From: Sinorhizobium fredii | Lineage (GTDB): Bacteria > Pseudomonadota > Alphaproteobacteria > Rhizobiales > Rhizobiaceae | Assembly: GCF_002944405.1 (NCBI RefSeq) | Contig: NZ_CP024307.1 | Location: 2,996,501 to 3,060,500, forward strand | DNA: 64,000 bases | Direction: 5' to 3' | In this document: piece after piece, positions 39,828 through 48,820 of the stretch | How the letters are laid out: the number at the start of each line of letters is the position of its first letter | Position numbering within the stretch: the stretch's first letter is position 1 | Notes under the pieces: model-generated | What the model was told of the DNA's origin: nothing | The model's input: only the letters and a program-made list of their open reading frames with translations | Database searches by the model: none | Translations under genes and position numbers: made by a program

Positions 39828-40481
39828 CTACGGCTTCGCCCGGTCCGGATGCGCTCTGGCGAAGGCGTCGATCTCGGCGCAGCGCGCATCGATGGCCGCG
39901 ATCCGGGGGCAGCGGGAAAGGTCGACCTGCCAGCGGCGCGCGTTATAGAGCTGCGGCACGAGGCAGATATCCGCCAGGCTCGGACTATCGCCGTGGCAGA
40001 AGCTGCCGGTCGAGGGATGATCGAGCAGCCGCTCGAAAGCGGCAATGCCCTCGCCGATGAACTTCTGCATCCAGGCGAGGCGTACCGCCTCGCCATCCGC
40101 CGCACCCGCCATCACATGCGCAACGACTCCGAGATTGCAGACAGGGTGAATATCCATCGCGATGGCGTAGGAGAGCGCCCGGACCCGCTGGCGCCCCTTT
40201 GCATCGGCAGGAAGAAGAAGGCCGGCCGCCCTCGTTTCGGCGAGATATTCGACAATGGCGAGCGACTGGGTGAGGCGCTCGCCGTCGATGTCGAGGACCG
40301 GCACCAGCCCCTGGGGATTGCGGGCAAGATGCTCGGGTGCTCGATGCGCCCGGGCGAGAAGATCGACAGGGACGGAGCGGTAATCTTCACCGATGAGATT
40401 GAGGGCGATTCGCACCCGGTAGCTCGCCGACGAGCGCCAATAGTCGTAGAGAACAGTTTCGTTCGTCACGCTCTCCATCAT
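39828..40481 (-). CDS. maiA: Maleylacetoacetate isomerase (zeta-class GST)
   Basis: A 217-residue glutathione-dependent isomerase converting maleylacetoacetate to fumarylacetoacetate in tyrosine breakdown. The zeta-class SSxSxRVRIAL signature is seen as SSASYRVRIAL at the N-terminus, and NPQGLVPVLDIDG is the GSH-binding region. Its ATG overlaps the fahA stop (ATGA), so it is the last gene of the hmgA-MBL-fahA-maiA unit. Confidence 0.93.
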   Translation of the reverse strand: MMESVTNETVLYDYWRSSASYRVRIALNLIGEDYRSVPVDLLARAHRAPEHLARNPQGLVPVLDIDGERLTQSLAIVEYLAETRAAGLLLPADAKGRQRVRALSYAIAMDIHPVCNLGVVAHVMAGAADGEAVRLAWMQKFIGEGIAAFERLLDHPSTGSFCHGDSPSLADICLVPQLYNARRWQVDLSRCPRIAAIDARCAEIDAFARAHPDRAKP

Positions 40482-41494
40482 CCGCGCTCGTAACTTGCCA
40501 CCTTCTGCTCGATGGCACCGAAGATCGAATGGCCGGCGCCATCCTTCATTTCGATCCGGACGATATCGCCGAATTTCAGGAAGGACGTTTTCGGCGCGCC
40601 GCTCTCGATCGTTTCGATCATGCGCAGCTCCGCGATGCAGGAATAGCCGACGCCGCCCTCCGAAACCGGCTTGCCCGCTCCGTCGTCGAGCTTGTTCGAA
40701 ACCGTCCCCGAGCCGATGATGGTGCCGGCAGAGAGCGGCCGTGTGCGGGCCGCATGCACAATCAGTTGCGGAAAATCGAAAGTCATGTCGATCCCCGCAT
40801 TGGCGCGGCCGAAGGGCTTGCCGTTCAAGTCGATGCGAAGCGGCAGGTGCAGCTTGCCGCCGTCCCAGGCATCGCCCAATTCATCGGGCGTCACGGCGAC
40901 CGGCGAGAAGGCGGAAGACGGTTTCGACTGGTAGAAGCCGAAACCCTTGGCGAGTTCCGCGGGGATTAGCCCGCGCAGCGACACGTCGTTGACGAGCATG
41001 ACGAGGCGGATCGCCGCGCGTGCCTCCTCGAGCGTCGCGCCCATCGGCACGTCATCGACGATCACCGCCACCTCGCCCTCCATGTCGATGCCCCAGGCCT
41101 CGTCGGCCATCAGGATCGGGTCGCGGGGCCCGAGGAAGCTGTCGGAGCCGCCCTGGTAGATCAGCGGATCGTTCCAGAAGCTCGCCGGCATCTCGGCATC
41201 GCGCGCCTTTCTGACGAGCTCGACGTGATTGACATAGGCCGAGCCGTCGGCCCAGTGGAAGGCCCGCGGCAAGGGCGAAGCGGCATCGTGCTCATGGAAA
41301 CGCATTGTCGGCTGCGAGCCGGTCTCGATCCCCTGGGCGACGCGCGCCAGCCGCGGCCCCGCATGCGCCCAATCATCCAGCGCCGCCTGCAGCGTGCGGG
41401 CGATGTGCCCGACTTCCGAGCAGCGCGTGAGATCGCGGGAAACGACCACAAGCTTGCCGTCACGTGTGGAGTCTTTCAGCGTCGCCAGTTTCAT
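40478..41494 (-). CDS. fahA: Fumarylacetoacetate hydrolase family protein
   Basis: A 338-residue enzyme that splits fumarylacetoacetate into fumarate and acetoacetate. The metal site is marked by MEGEVAVIVDDVP and by GSGTVSNK, and the N-terminal subdomain MKLATLKDSTRDGKL is typical of the bacterial homogentisate-pathway type. It overlaps maiA by 4 bp and lies 12 nt downstream of the MBL-fold gene. Confidence 0.93.
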   Translation of the reverse strand: MKLATLKDSTRDGKLVVVSRDLTRCSEVGHIARTLQAALDDWAHAGPRLARVAQGIETGSQPTMRFHEHDAASPLPRAFHWADGSAYVNHVELVRKARDAEMPASFWNDPLIYQGGSDSFLGPRDPILMADEAWGIDMEGEVAVIVDDVPMGATLEEARAAIRLVMLVNDVSLRGLIPAELAKGFGFYQSKPSSAFSPVAVTPDELGDAWDGGKLHLPLRIDLNGKPFGRANAGIDMTFDFPQLIVHAARTRPLSAGTIIGSGTVSNKLDDGAGKPVSEGGVGYSCIAELRMIETIESGAPKTSFLKFGDIVRIEMKDGAGHSIFGAIEQKVASYERG

Positions 41495-41506
41495 GCAGTC
41501 CTCCCT

Positions 41507-42382
41507 CTACCCGGACGAATCGTCCGCAATCTCCACAACAAGGCCGTCGGACGCGATCGTCAAGGCGCCCGGCCAGCTTTTGCGCGCCGCCGCGATCCAG
41601 TCGGCCTGCGAGATCTCCGGATCATCGGCCGGAATTAGGTGATGAAGCACGAGCCGGCCGACGCCGGCGGTCTCTGCGATCGCGCCCGCCTGCTCGGCGA
41701 ATGTGTGGCTCGCCAGCAGATGCTCCTTCAACCGCGCGCCATTTCCGGTGCGCGCCACCAGACGATCGACCCCTGCAGCGAGCATCGCTTCGTGGACGAG
41801 AATGTCGGCGCCGCTTGCAAAATCCGCAAGCGGCGGGAAGTAGGCCGTGTCGGAGGAGAACACCACCGTGCCCTCCGGATGATCGAAGCGCAGAGCGAAA
41901 CAGTCGGTGACCGGCGGGTGGTCGACGCGCAGCGCCGACACGGTGAGACCATTCTCCGAGAAGACTTCACCTTCGAAGAATTCGGTGACCTCAACAAGCG
42001 ACCTGAGATCCGGCCTGCCCTCGTCGACGATGCGGATGTCGACGTCGAAGGCCATCGACTGAAGGAAGCCCTGCCAGTAGGCGCGTGTGCCGGCCGGTCC
42101 GAAGACGCACACGGGATGCGCGAGCCCCGCAGTCCAGGCGGTGTGGATCAGCGGCCCCAGTTCCAGGACGTGGTCCGAATGCAGGTGGGTGACGATGATC
42201 AGGTCCAGCGCCTTGAGCGGCACGCCGGCATCGGTCAGCCCACGGGTGACGCCGAGCCCGCAGTCGACCACGATCGTGCGGCCTGCGATCTCGAGCAGCG
42301 ACGATGTCGGCCAGGGGCCGCCTGGCCGGATCGCCGGGCCGCCCTTACTGCCGAGCAAGACAAGGCGTGCACTCAAGACCAA
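41507..42382 (-). CDS. MBL-fold metallohydrolase in the homogentisate operon
   Basis: A 291-residue protein with the metallo-beta-lactamase motif HLHSDH, a later DTAYFPP metal segment and a C-terminal HHLIP, giving a complete two-metal site of the RNase Z/arylsulfatase-like type. It begins inside the last ten bases of hmgA (TTG 42382 or 42376, after GGAGGG) and ends 12 nt before fahA, so it is co-transcribed with the pathway. No known step of homogentisate catabolism needs such an enzyme. It could hydrolyse a side product or a thioester, but this is a guess. Confidence 0.8.
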   Translation of the reverse strand: MVLSARLVLLGSKGGPAIRPGGPWPTSSLLEIAGRTIVVDCGLGVTRGLTDAGVPLKALDLIIVTHLHSDHVLELGPLIHTAWTAGLAHPVCVFGPAGTRAYWQGFLQSMAFDVDIRIVDEGRPDLRSLVEVTEFFEGEVFSENGLTVSALRVDHPPVTDCFALRFDHPEGTVVFSSDTAYFPPLADFASGADILVHEAMLAAGVDRLVARTGNGARLKEHLLASHTFAEQAGAIAETAGVGRLVLHHLIPADDPEISQADWIAAARKSWPGALTIASDGLVVEIADDSSG

Positions 42383-43740
42383 TCGCCCTCCGGCGTCCCG
42401 TTGAAGCGCTTTTTGAGGTCGGCCCAGCAGTCGATGTAATTCTCCTGCAGCGTTTCCAGTTCGGCGGCGAAGCGGGTCAGTTGCTGCGGGAAACGGGTCT
42501 CGAACATGAAGGCCATGGTATTGTCGAGCTTCACCGGTTTCAACTCGCTGTTCGTCGCCTTTTCGAAGCCGGATGCGTCCGGCCCGTGCGCCAGCATCAT
42601 GTTGTGCAAACTCATGCCGCCGGGCACGAAGCCCTCCTCCTTGGCATCGTAGCGCCCGTAGATCAGCCCCATGAACTCGCTCATGATGTTGCGGTGGTAC
42701 CAGGGCGGCCGGAAGGTGTGCTCGGCGACCAGCCAGCGCGGCGGGAAGAGGACGAAGTCGACATTGGCAGTCCCCTCCTCGCCGGACGGCGCCGTCAGCA
42801 CCGTGAAGATCGACGGATCAGGATGATCGAACAGGATCGCTCCGACCGGCGAGAAAGTCTTGAGGTCGTATTTGTAGGGTGCATAGTTGCCGTGCCAGGC
42901 GACGACGTCGAGGGGAGAATGGCCGATCTCGACCACGTGGAAGGAGCCGCACCACTTCACCTGCACCCGGCAAGGCGCCTCCCTGTCCTCATAGGCCGCG
43001 ACCGGCGTCTTGAAATCGCGCGGATTGGCAAGGCAGTTGGCGCCGATCGGTCCGCGGTCCGGCAGCGTGAACTTGGCGCCGTAATTCTCGCAGATATAGC
43101 CGCGCCAGGCCTCTTCGTCCCCAAGACGAGTGACCTTGAACATCATGCCGCGCGGGACCAGGCAGATTTCCGACGGCGCCACATCCATCTTCCCAAGCTC
43201 GGTAAAGACCTGGATCGCACCCGTTTCCGGGACGATCAGCAGCTCGCCGTCGGCGTTGAAGAAATAGTCATCGACCATGTCGGCATTGAAGACATAGGCA
43301 TGCGCCGCCATGCCGACCTGAGTGAGTACGTCGCCCGCCGTCGTCATGGTGCGGATACCCTGAAGGAAGTTCACGTCACCGGACGGGGTGGGCAAAGGGT
43401 CCCAGCGCAATTGCCCGAGCGCCAGCGACTGTTCGCCGAGATGCGGTGCCGTTTTCCAGTGCGGATAGTCGAGCCTCGCGAAGCGGCCGGTGTGGCGGAC
43501 GCTCGGGCGGATCCGGTAGAGCCAGGAGCGCTCGTTGGTGCCGCGCGGCGCCGTGAAGGGCGAGCCGGAGAGCTGTTCGGCATAGAGGCCGTAGCTGCAT
43601 CTCTGCGGGCTGTTCTGCCCCTGCGGCAGGGCGCCGGGCAGGCTTTCGGTTTCGAAGTCGTTGCCGAAACCGGGCATGTAAGTAAGCGACTGTTCCTCGC
43701 CCACGACGGCTCCGCGCCGCTCCTCCGCCTTGCCCAACAT
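42373..43740 (-). CDS. hmgA: Homogentisate 1,2-dioxygenase
   Basis: A 455-residue iron(II) ring-cleaving dioxygenase that opens homogentisate to maleylacetoacetate. [19 protein letters not shown] near the N-terminus is a family hallmark, and the Fe ligands lie in the C-terminal half around [16 protein letters not shown] chose ATG 43740 because GAGGAG lies 9 nt upstream; ATG 43749 sits immediately next to it. It is divergent from the MarR gene, with an operator-like dyad between them. Confidence 0.95.
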   Translation of the reverse strand: MLGKAEERRGAVVGEEQSLTYMPGFGNDFETESLPGALPQGQNSPQRCSYGLYAEQLSGSPFTAPRGTNERSWLYRIRPSVRHTGRFARLDYPHWKTAPHLGEQSLALGQLRWDPLPTPSGDVNFLQGIRTMTTAGDVLTQVGMAAHAYVFNADMVDDYFFNADGELLIVPETGAIQVFTELGKMDVAPSEICLVPRGMMFKVTRLGDEEAWRGYICENYGAKFTLPDRGPIGANCLANPRDFKTPVAAYEDREAPCRVQVKWCGSFHVVEIGHSPLDVVAWHGNYAPYKYDLKTFSPVGAILFDHPDPSIFTVLTAPSGEEGTANVDFVLFPPRWLVAEHTFRPPWYHRNIMSEFMGLIYGRYDAKEEGFVPGGMSLHNMMLAHGPDASGFEKATNSELKPVKLDNTMAFMFETRFPQQLTRFAAELETLQENYIDCWADLKKRFNGTPEGDWS

Positions 43741-43770
43741 GGCTTGCATCTCCTCTTTTGATCGGCTTAT

Positions 43771-43803
43771 TAGTTACAAGCGTAACTATTGATTTTGTAA
43801 CTA
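43771..43803. promoter_or_regulatory. Probable MarR operator between hmgA and its regulator
   Basis: TAGTTAC-AAGC-GTAACTA is a perfect dyad with 7-bp arms at 43771-43788. A third half-site, GTAACTA, follows at 43797-43803. It occupies the divergent promoter region, the expected place for a MarR dimer to control both genes. Confidence 0.65.
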
Positions 43804-43818
43804 TCAAGGAGGAAGGCG

Positions 43819-44277
43819 ATGGAGACGAAGGGGTTCGAACTGGAGACCTTCCTCCCCTACCGGCTGAACCGGGCGGCAGAATTCGTGGCGCTGCGCTTTG
43901 CCGCCCAGTACAAGGCGCGCTACCAGTTGACCCGTCCCGAATGGCGAGCGCTGGCCGCCCTCGGCAGCTCGGAACGCCCGATGACCGCGACCGAGATCGG
44001 CGCCCACTCGGCGATGCACAAGACCAAGGTCAGCCGCGCCGTCTTCGGCCTCGAGCAGCGCCGCTGGCTCAAGCGCGAGGAGGACGGCCGCGACCGGCGG
44101 TTCGAGCACCTGGCGCTGACGCCCGCGGGCGAGCAGGCCTATCGGGAACTGACGGCGCTCGCGAGCGCCTATCAGTCCGAATTGCTGTCGATTCTCGGGG
44201 CGGAAAATATGGAGGCGCTTTCAGCGGGCTTGCGGGCGGTGGAGCGGGCGATGAAGAACAGCGGTCGCCTCGGCTAA
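43819..44277 (+). CDS. MarR-family regulator, probably of homogentisate catabolism
   Basis: A 152-residue winged-helix protein. The recognition helix region ATEIGAHSAMHKTKVSRAV is followed by the wing DGRDRRFEHLALTPAG, both typical of MarR. The ATG has AAGGAGG upstream. It is divergent from hmgA, so it likely represses the hmg operon and responds to an aromatic intermediate. The stop overlaps the convergent Lrp gene by 4 bp. Confidence 0.9.
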   Translation: METKGFELETFLPYRLNRAAEFVALRFAAQYKARYQLTRPEWRALAALGSSERPMTATEIGAHSAMHKTKVSRAVFGLEQRRWLKREEDGRDRRFEHLALTPAGEQAYRELTALASAYQSELLSILGAENMEALSAGLRAVERAMKNSGRLG

Positions 44278-44753
44278 GTCTTCATGCGTTCGGGGATCGG
44301 GAGGCCCTCGAAACTCTTCAGCGTCTCCAAGACGATCGAGGTCTTCACATGTTGGACGCTGTCATGCGGCAGCAGCACGTCGTTGACGAAGCGCGAAAGG
44401 CCGGCAAGGTCGGGTGTCACGACGCGCAGGTGGTAGTCCATCTCGCCGGTGAGCGCATAGGCCTCCAGCACCTCGGGCAGGCCGGAGACGAGCTTGGCGA
44501 AGCGCTTGGCATTGTCGCGGTTATGGGTGGCGAGCGTGACCGAGATGACCACCATCAAGTCGAGCCCGAGCTTCTGCCTGTCGATCTGCGCTTGGTAGCC
44601 GGTGATGAAGCCTTCCGCCTCGAGCCGCGAGCGCCGCCGAGAGCATTGCGACGGCGAGAGCGCTATGCGTTCGGAGAGTTCATTGTTCGTCAGATGCCCG
44701 TCGCGCTGCAATTCGCCGAGGATCTTGAGATCGAATCCATCAAGCTGCTCCAT
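44274..44753 (-). CDS. Lrp/AsnC-family transcriptional regulator
   Basis: A 159-residue regulator with an N-terminal helix-turn-helix (NNELSERIALSPSQCSRRRS) and a C-terminal ligand-binding RAM domain. It is divergent from hpd and probably controls it in response to an amino acid such as tyrosine or phenylalanine. Several related dyads fill the 131-nt space between the two starts. Confidence 0.9.
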   Translation of the reverse strand: MEQLDGFDLKILGELQRDGHLTNNELSERIALSPSQCSRRRSRLEAEGFITGYQAQIDRQKLGLDLMVVISVTLATHNRDNAKRFAKLVSGLPEVLEAYALTGEMDYHLRVVTPDLAGLSRFVNDVLLPHDSVQHVKTSIVLETLKSFEGLPIPERMKT

Positions 44754-44784
44754 TCATGCACACCTACGCCATTCACCGCACAAG

Positions 44785-44832
44785 TCATGCATGATCTTGG
44801 CGAAATTGCGCAAGAATACAAGCATCATGCAT
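44785..44832. promoter_or_regulatory. Candidate Lrp operator sites in front of hpd
   Basis: TCATGCATGA (44785-44794) is palindromic, a TCATGCAT copy recurs at 44825-44832, and the palindrome TTGCGCAA stands between them at 44806-44813. Repeated phased dyads fit cooperative binding by Lrp-type octamers. Confidence 0.45.
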
Positions 44833-44884
44833 CGGATCTGCGCCATACTCCAACGAAGTTTTGAAGCGTGAGAGGAGAGTTTCG

Positions 44885-46003
44885 ATGGGCCCGTTTCCAC
44901 ATGATGCACCGCCTGCAACCATATCGGCCGACAACCCTGCCGGAACAGATGGCTTCGAGTTCGTCGAATTCGCCCATCCCGAACCGAGGAAGCTGGAGGA
45001 GCTCTTCCGTCGCATGGGCTATACGCCGGTTGCCAAGCATAGGAAGAAGAACATCACTGTCTGGCGGCAGGGCGACATCAATTACATCCTGAATGCCGAA
45101 CCGGGCTCGCATGCGATGCGCTTCGTCGACAAGCACGGGCCTTGCGCCCCATCGATGGCCTGGCGCGTCGTCGATGCGAAACATGCCTTCGAGCACGCCG
45201 TTGGCAAGGGCGCCGAACCCTATGCCGGCGACGACAAGAGCCTCGACGTGCCGGCGATCGTCGGCATCGGCGGCTCGCTTCTCTATTTCGTCGAGACCTA
45301 TGGGGACAGGCGTTCCGCCTACGATGCCGAGTTCGAGTGGCTCGGCGAGCGCAATCCGAAGCCGGCCGGCGTCGGCTTCTACTATCTCGATCACCTGACC
45401 CACAATGTCTACCGCGGTAACATGGACAAGTGGTGGGCCTTTTATCGCGAGCTGTTCAACTTCAAGCAGATTCATTTCTTCGACATCGACGGCCGCATCA
45501 CCGGACTGTTGAGCCGGGCGATCACCTCGCCTTGCGGCAAGATCCGCATTCCCCTGAACGAATCGAAGGACGACACCAGCCAGATCGAAGAATATCTGAA
45601 GAAGTACAAGGGCGAAGGCATCCAGCACATCGCCGTCGGCACCGAAGCGATCTATGACGCGACCGACAGGCTGGCCGAGAACGGTCTCAAATTCATGCCC
45701 GGGCCGCCGGACACCTATTACGAGATGTCGCACGAGCGCGTCCACGGCCATGACGAGCCGATCGAGCGCATGAAGAAGCACGGCATACTGATCGACGGCG
45801 AAGGCGTCGTGGATGGCGGCATGACGAAGATCCTCCTGCAGATCTTCTCGAAAACGGTCATCGGGCCGATCTTCTTCGAGTTCATCCAGCGCAAGGGAGA
45901 CGAAGGCTTTGGCGAGGGCAATTTCCGGGCGCTGTTCGAGTCGATCGAAGCCGACCAGATCCGCCGGGGTGCGCTGAATAGGCCGCCGGCCGCGGCCGAA
46001 TAG
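44885..46003 (+). CDS. hpd: 4-Hydroxyphenylpyruvate dioxygenase
   Basis: A 372-residue iron(II) enzyme that makes homogentisate from 4-hydroxyphenylpyruvate, feeding the hmgA pathway. The ligand His residues are in YLDHLTHNVY and GIQHIAVGT, and the Glu in FFEFIQRKGD. ATG 44885 follows GAGAGGAGAG; an in-frame start 24 nt earlier adds residues without similarity. It is divergent from the Lrp-type regulator and is followed by a palindromic repeat. Confidence 0.95.
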   Translation: MGPFPHDAPPATISADNPAGTDGFEFVEFAHPEPRKLEELFRRMGYTPVAKHRKKNITVWRQGDINYILNAEPGSHAMRFVDKHGPCAPSMAWRVVDAKHAFEHAVGKGAEPYAGDDKSLDVPAIVGIGGSLLYFVETYGDRRSAYDAEFEWLGERNPKPAGVGFYYLDHLTHNVYRGNMDKWWAFYRELFNFKQIHFFDIDGRITGLLSRAITSPCGKIRIPLNESKDDTSQIEEYLKKYKGEGIQHIAVGTEAIYDATDRLAENGLKFMPGPPDTYYEMSHERVHGHDEPIERMKKHGILIDGEGVVDGGMTKILLQIFSKTVIGPIFFEFIQRKGDEGFGEGNFRALFESIEADQIRRGALNRPPAAAE

Positions 46004-46095
46004 AGGCGGAGCCGTTCTGAGGCGCCGCGTCTATCAACGCGCAAAGAAGCGCTGCGCGCACCCGTCGGGCGCGCAGCGCGAACTCTACTGCGTTT

Positions 46096-46191
46096 GTCCT
46101 CGCTCGAAGTCGATTTGAGGACAAAAACATGCAGGCAATTCTAAGTGCCACCGTGTCAAGTGTGCATCTGATAAGACGCACGGCTCTGTAG
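46096..46191 (+). repeat. Palindromic intergenic repeat, copy A
   Basis: A ~95-bp element with a GTCCTC...GAGGAC dyad at the left, ACAAAAACATGCAG in the middle and GCATCTGATAAGACGCACGG followed by CTGTAG at the right. Copies B (48121-48216, inverted) and C (58554-58649) share the same blocks. It lies between hpd and the LuxR gene. Confidence 0.75.
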
Positions 46192-46200
46192 TTCGCTCCC

Positions 46201-46977
46201 TCAGTTGGACCAGCGGCGCCGCGGCGCGCCCAGATCGCCCTCGTGCCGGAAATAGCGTGACGCCGCTTCGGTGCGATTGCGCACGTTCATCTTCTTGTAG
46301 ATATTGCGCACGTGCACCTTGACGGTGTTTTCCGAGAGCCCGAGCCGGTCGGCAATGATCTTGTTCTGCGTTCCCATGCAGATCAGATCGAGAATCTGGA
46401 TCTCCCGGGTCGTCAGCACGCCCCTGTCGTTCTCACCCCGCCGCTCCGGGTCGGCCTCTTCGACGACGGATTGCCTTTGGACAGGCGAGCCGCCCGCCGC
46501 GAAACTCCGAGGCGCCAGGCGCCGGAGCAGCGCCGCGGGAAAATGCTCGCCACCCTTCATGAGCAGATCGATGGCAGTCAGGCAGACATCGAGATGCAGG
46601 TTCAAGGGCAGCACGCCATGGATGAGGCCCTCGTCGACAAAACCGGCGATCGACGTGTCGAGCTCGTCGGCATTCTCCACCACCACTCCGATCGAAGCCT
46701 TGGGGTGGAATTCATGGATCATTCTGATGATCGATGGGAAAGTACTTGCCGGCATGCGGTAGAGCATAACCAGGGCAACATCGACGAGATTACCATCGAG
46801 CAGACTGTCGGCTTCCGACAGGCTTACTACATCATGGCCTTGAAAGCGGCCGCTAATAGCTTGCGTCAGGCATTCGGCGAGCAAATCCGCCTTGGCGAGC
46901 ATTACAATCTTGTTCTTCTTTGCTAAAACCTTGTTGCTGTCTTCAAAATTACTCAGGGTAGAACTCTCACGATACAT
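46201..46977 (-). CDS. LuxR-family response regulator with degenerate receiver
   Basis: A 258-residue regulator. The C-terminal LuxR helix-turn-helix is intact (LTTREIQILDLICMGTQNKI, then SENTVKVHVRNIYKKM). The N-terminal ~120 residues fold like a receiver, but the usual phospho-acceptor Asp position reads VDVALVMLYRMP, with Met where Asp is expected, so phosphorylation is unlikely. AAGGAGG lies at ideal distance from the ATG. The long low-GC region upstream and the nearby secretion genes make it a candidate regulator of that locus, though this is only location. Confidence 0.88.
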   Translation of the reverse strand: MYRESSTLSNFEDSNKVLAKKNKIVMLAKADLLAECLTQAISGRFQGHDVVSLSEADSLLDGNLVDVALVMLYRMPASTFPSIIRMIHEFHPKASIGVVVENADELDTSIAGFVDEGLIHGVLPLNLHLDVCLTAIDLLMKGGEHFPAALLRRLAPRSFAAGGSPVQRQSVVEEADPERRGENDRGVLTTREIQILDLICMGTQNKIIADRLGLSENTVKVHVRNIYKKMNVRNRTEAASRYFRHEGDLGAPRRRWSN

Positions 46978-47313
46978 TTATCCCTCCTTGGGCGTTCCCT
47001 GAATTCTTATGGGTGTGAAGCCCCTCTTGAAGAACGCCTGTGATTAAAAAATTTATTCGATTAAAAAGCGAATTCCCACAGCGGTAGAATTCGTAATGAC
47101 TAATGTATCGTAAATAAGGGCGATGGGAAACAGCCCAAATGGGTTAGATTGGTGGGGCGAGACGATCTAGACCGTCCGAAATCGAACCAATTTTGGGTAT
47201 ATCCACGCAAATACCTGGGACAAGTGGGGAAGCGGCGGTGCATTTTCCGCCGGCTTCGCCCACCCTTTACTTTTCAGGGGTTCGGCGGACCCAGGGGGCT
47301 GGGAGCGCAACCG

Positions 47314-47361
47314 GCGGGGCCGTGAGGGCATTCAAGCCTAGGATGTAGATCGCGGCCCCGC
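47314..47361. other. Strong GC-rich hairpin in the intergenic region
   Basis: GCGGGGCCGTGA pairs with TCGCGGCCCCGC (12 bp, one G-U) around a 24-nt loop. There is no T-run, so it is not a simple terminator. It could be part of a structured RNA. Confidence 0.4.
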
Positions 47362-47739
47362 GGGTTCTAGCCCGTTCCAGATGGACGGCGATACCAAGAA
47401 AGGGTTATCGGAGCCTTGGGACGCAGGCGATCCGCGGGCCCTTGCGCCGGTTCCCGCACCTCTCGGGCAACCGCCGAGACTCAAGCACACGCTGAAGATC
47501 GGCACCGGCGGGCGCGCGTGGCGCGGCCACGTGCCGGCCGCAGCGGCCGTATCGAATTCACAATATTAACATTGTCTTAACGCGCACGGGAGAAAGTACT
47601 GCCTGGGATTGCGGAGATGGCGGTCCGGTGCCCCCTCTCCGCCGTAGCTGATCCACCACCGGAGGGTCTCGCCGCCACGGCTGCAATGCCGGATCGAAGA
47701 GCGTCAGCTCCGTCGAGCGACTGCTGAGACTAACCATAA

Positions 47740-47964
47740 TTGGTATCTATCGCTTCCTCACATTCCGGATCACACTGCAATCATCGCATAGCGTTTTATG
47801 CGTTCCGGATGGTGTCTTTCGTATGTTCGGAAGTATTTATATTGCGTTTGCATGACAAGGCGTATGACAGTTTATATTCTGACGTAGAAATTTACGACAG
47901 AGCCCAAGCCCTGTCCGCATTTATACTGAAAAAAGAAATAGAACACATCGAAACCCGCAGATGA
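47740..47964 (+). CDS. Doubtful small ORF (74 residues)
   Basis: An open frame from TTG 47740, or ATG 47809 for a 51-residue form. It has lower GC than its surroundings and a plausible charged C-terminus (ALSAFILKKEIEHIETRR). There is no clear ribosome site and no recognised family. It could be a remnant of a larger gene. Confidence 0.2.
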   Translation: MVSIASSHSGSHCNHRIAFYAFRMVSFVCSEVFILRLHDKAYDSLYSDVEIYDRAQALSAFILKKEIEHIETRR

Positions 47965-48120
47965 ATGGCATCACCTTCATCTGATTGAAGAAGAGCCAGC
48001 GCCATAAAAATCCTAAAAGAGATGAAAGGGTTTCGGTGCTGGCTCCCTCTCCTCACATATCCTTCCGGTTTCCACCCAGTACCAAGTACAATTGCCTCGC
48101 GACTTTCGCGCTCGGCTGTA

Positions 48121-48216
48121 CTGCAGGGCAGCGGGCCTTATCAGACGCGCAAAGGCCGCTGTAGCACTTTGAATTGCTGTATGTCTTTGTCCTTAAACCG
48201 AAGTCGATTTAAGGAG
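48121..48216 (-). repeat. Palindromic intergenic repeat, copy B (inverted)
   Basis: Read on the minus strand it matches copy C over nearly its whole length: CCTTAAATCGACTTCGG, TTTAAGGACAAAGACAT, CAAAGTGCTACAGCG and CTTTGCGCGTCTGATAAG. The ends diverge more than the centre. It lies just downstream of the HEPN-like gene. Confidence 0.75.
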
Positions 48217-48292
48217 ACGCGTGCAGTGGGCCGGAGTTATCGGCATTCGGACGGCGCGCGACCTCGGGCGTGACGCCGATGGCTTCCTCGCG

Positions 48293-48820
48293 CTATCGCG
48301 GAAAGCCATGTCGCTCGACGATATCCCAGATCCCCTTGTTGATCTTCATTATATGGTCGATGGCCTCGCTGATCCTCGCCAATTCCGCGTCGTCGATCTG
48401 CTCGATCTTGCCGTATTTGATGGTTTCCTTGCTGTCGAAGATGGCCATCAGCTGGGTGCTTGCCTGGTCCCCGGTCTCGTCGAACGAATAGATGCAGTGG
48501 CTGTACTTGTTCCTGAGTTTCGCCTGTTTCCCGAGCTGCTGTGTCACGGCCAATATCTCTTGCCGGCGATCGGCCGGCGTCTTGGCCATCTTGGCGAGCC
48601 GCTCGACGAGCTCGATGCGGGCGCGCGTCGTGTTCAGCGTCAGGAAAACAATGACCGCCGTTTCCTTGTCCACGTTCGCAAGACCGGCGATCAGATAGAT
48701 GAGCAGGCTTTCCGTGTTCGTCCACGTGTAGTTCAGTTGCCCGATCAGAAGAAGGATTTCGTGAAATCTCTTCATTGGTCCTGCCTGCCGTTGCCGAATG
48801 CCTCCATCCGCATCGCTCAT
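48293..48820 (-). CDS. Hypothetical protein with HEPN-like RxxxxH motif
   Basis: A helical protein of about 175 residues (start MSDADGG at 48820; ATG 48775 with AGGAC is a shorter alternative of 160 residues). No family is recognised with confidence. The segment LRNKYSHCIYSF contains RxxxxH (RNKYSH), the signature of HEPN-type RNases or HEPN-like helical domains, and the preceding helices fit that fold. No nucleotidyltransferase (MNT) or other toxin partner is adjacent. The gene stands alone beside repeat copy B, consistent with an acquired orphan. Confidence 0.6.
   Translation of the reverse strand: MSDADGGIRQRQAGPMKRFHEILLLIGQLNYTWTNTESLLIYLIAGLANVDKETAVIVFLTLNTTRARIELVERLAKMAKTPADRRQEILAVTQQLGKQAKLRNKYSHCIYSFDETGDQASTQLMAIFDSKETIKYGKIEQIDDAELARISEAIDHIMKINKGIWDIVERHGFPR

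Larger units (their letters stand above)
46978..48120. other. Long sparsely coding region upstream of the LuxR gene
   Basis: Over 1.1 kb without a convincing gene. The first ~250 nt are AT-rich and include the dyad CCCAAATGGG at 47134-47143, a possible regulator site. Further on are a strong hairpin (47314-47361), a doubtful 74-residue frame (47740-47964), and a dyad GAGCCAGCGCC/GGTGCTGGCTC at 47993-48003 and 48035-48045. It may hold small RNAs. Confidence 0.45.
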
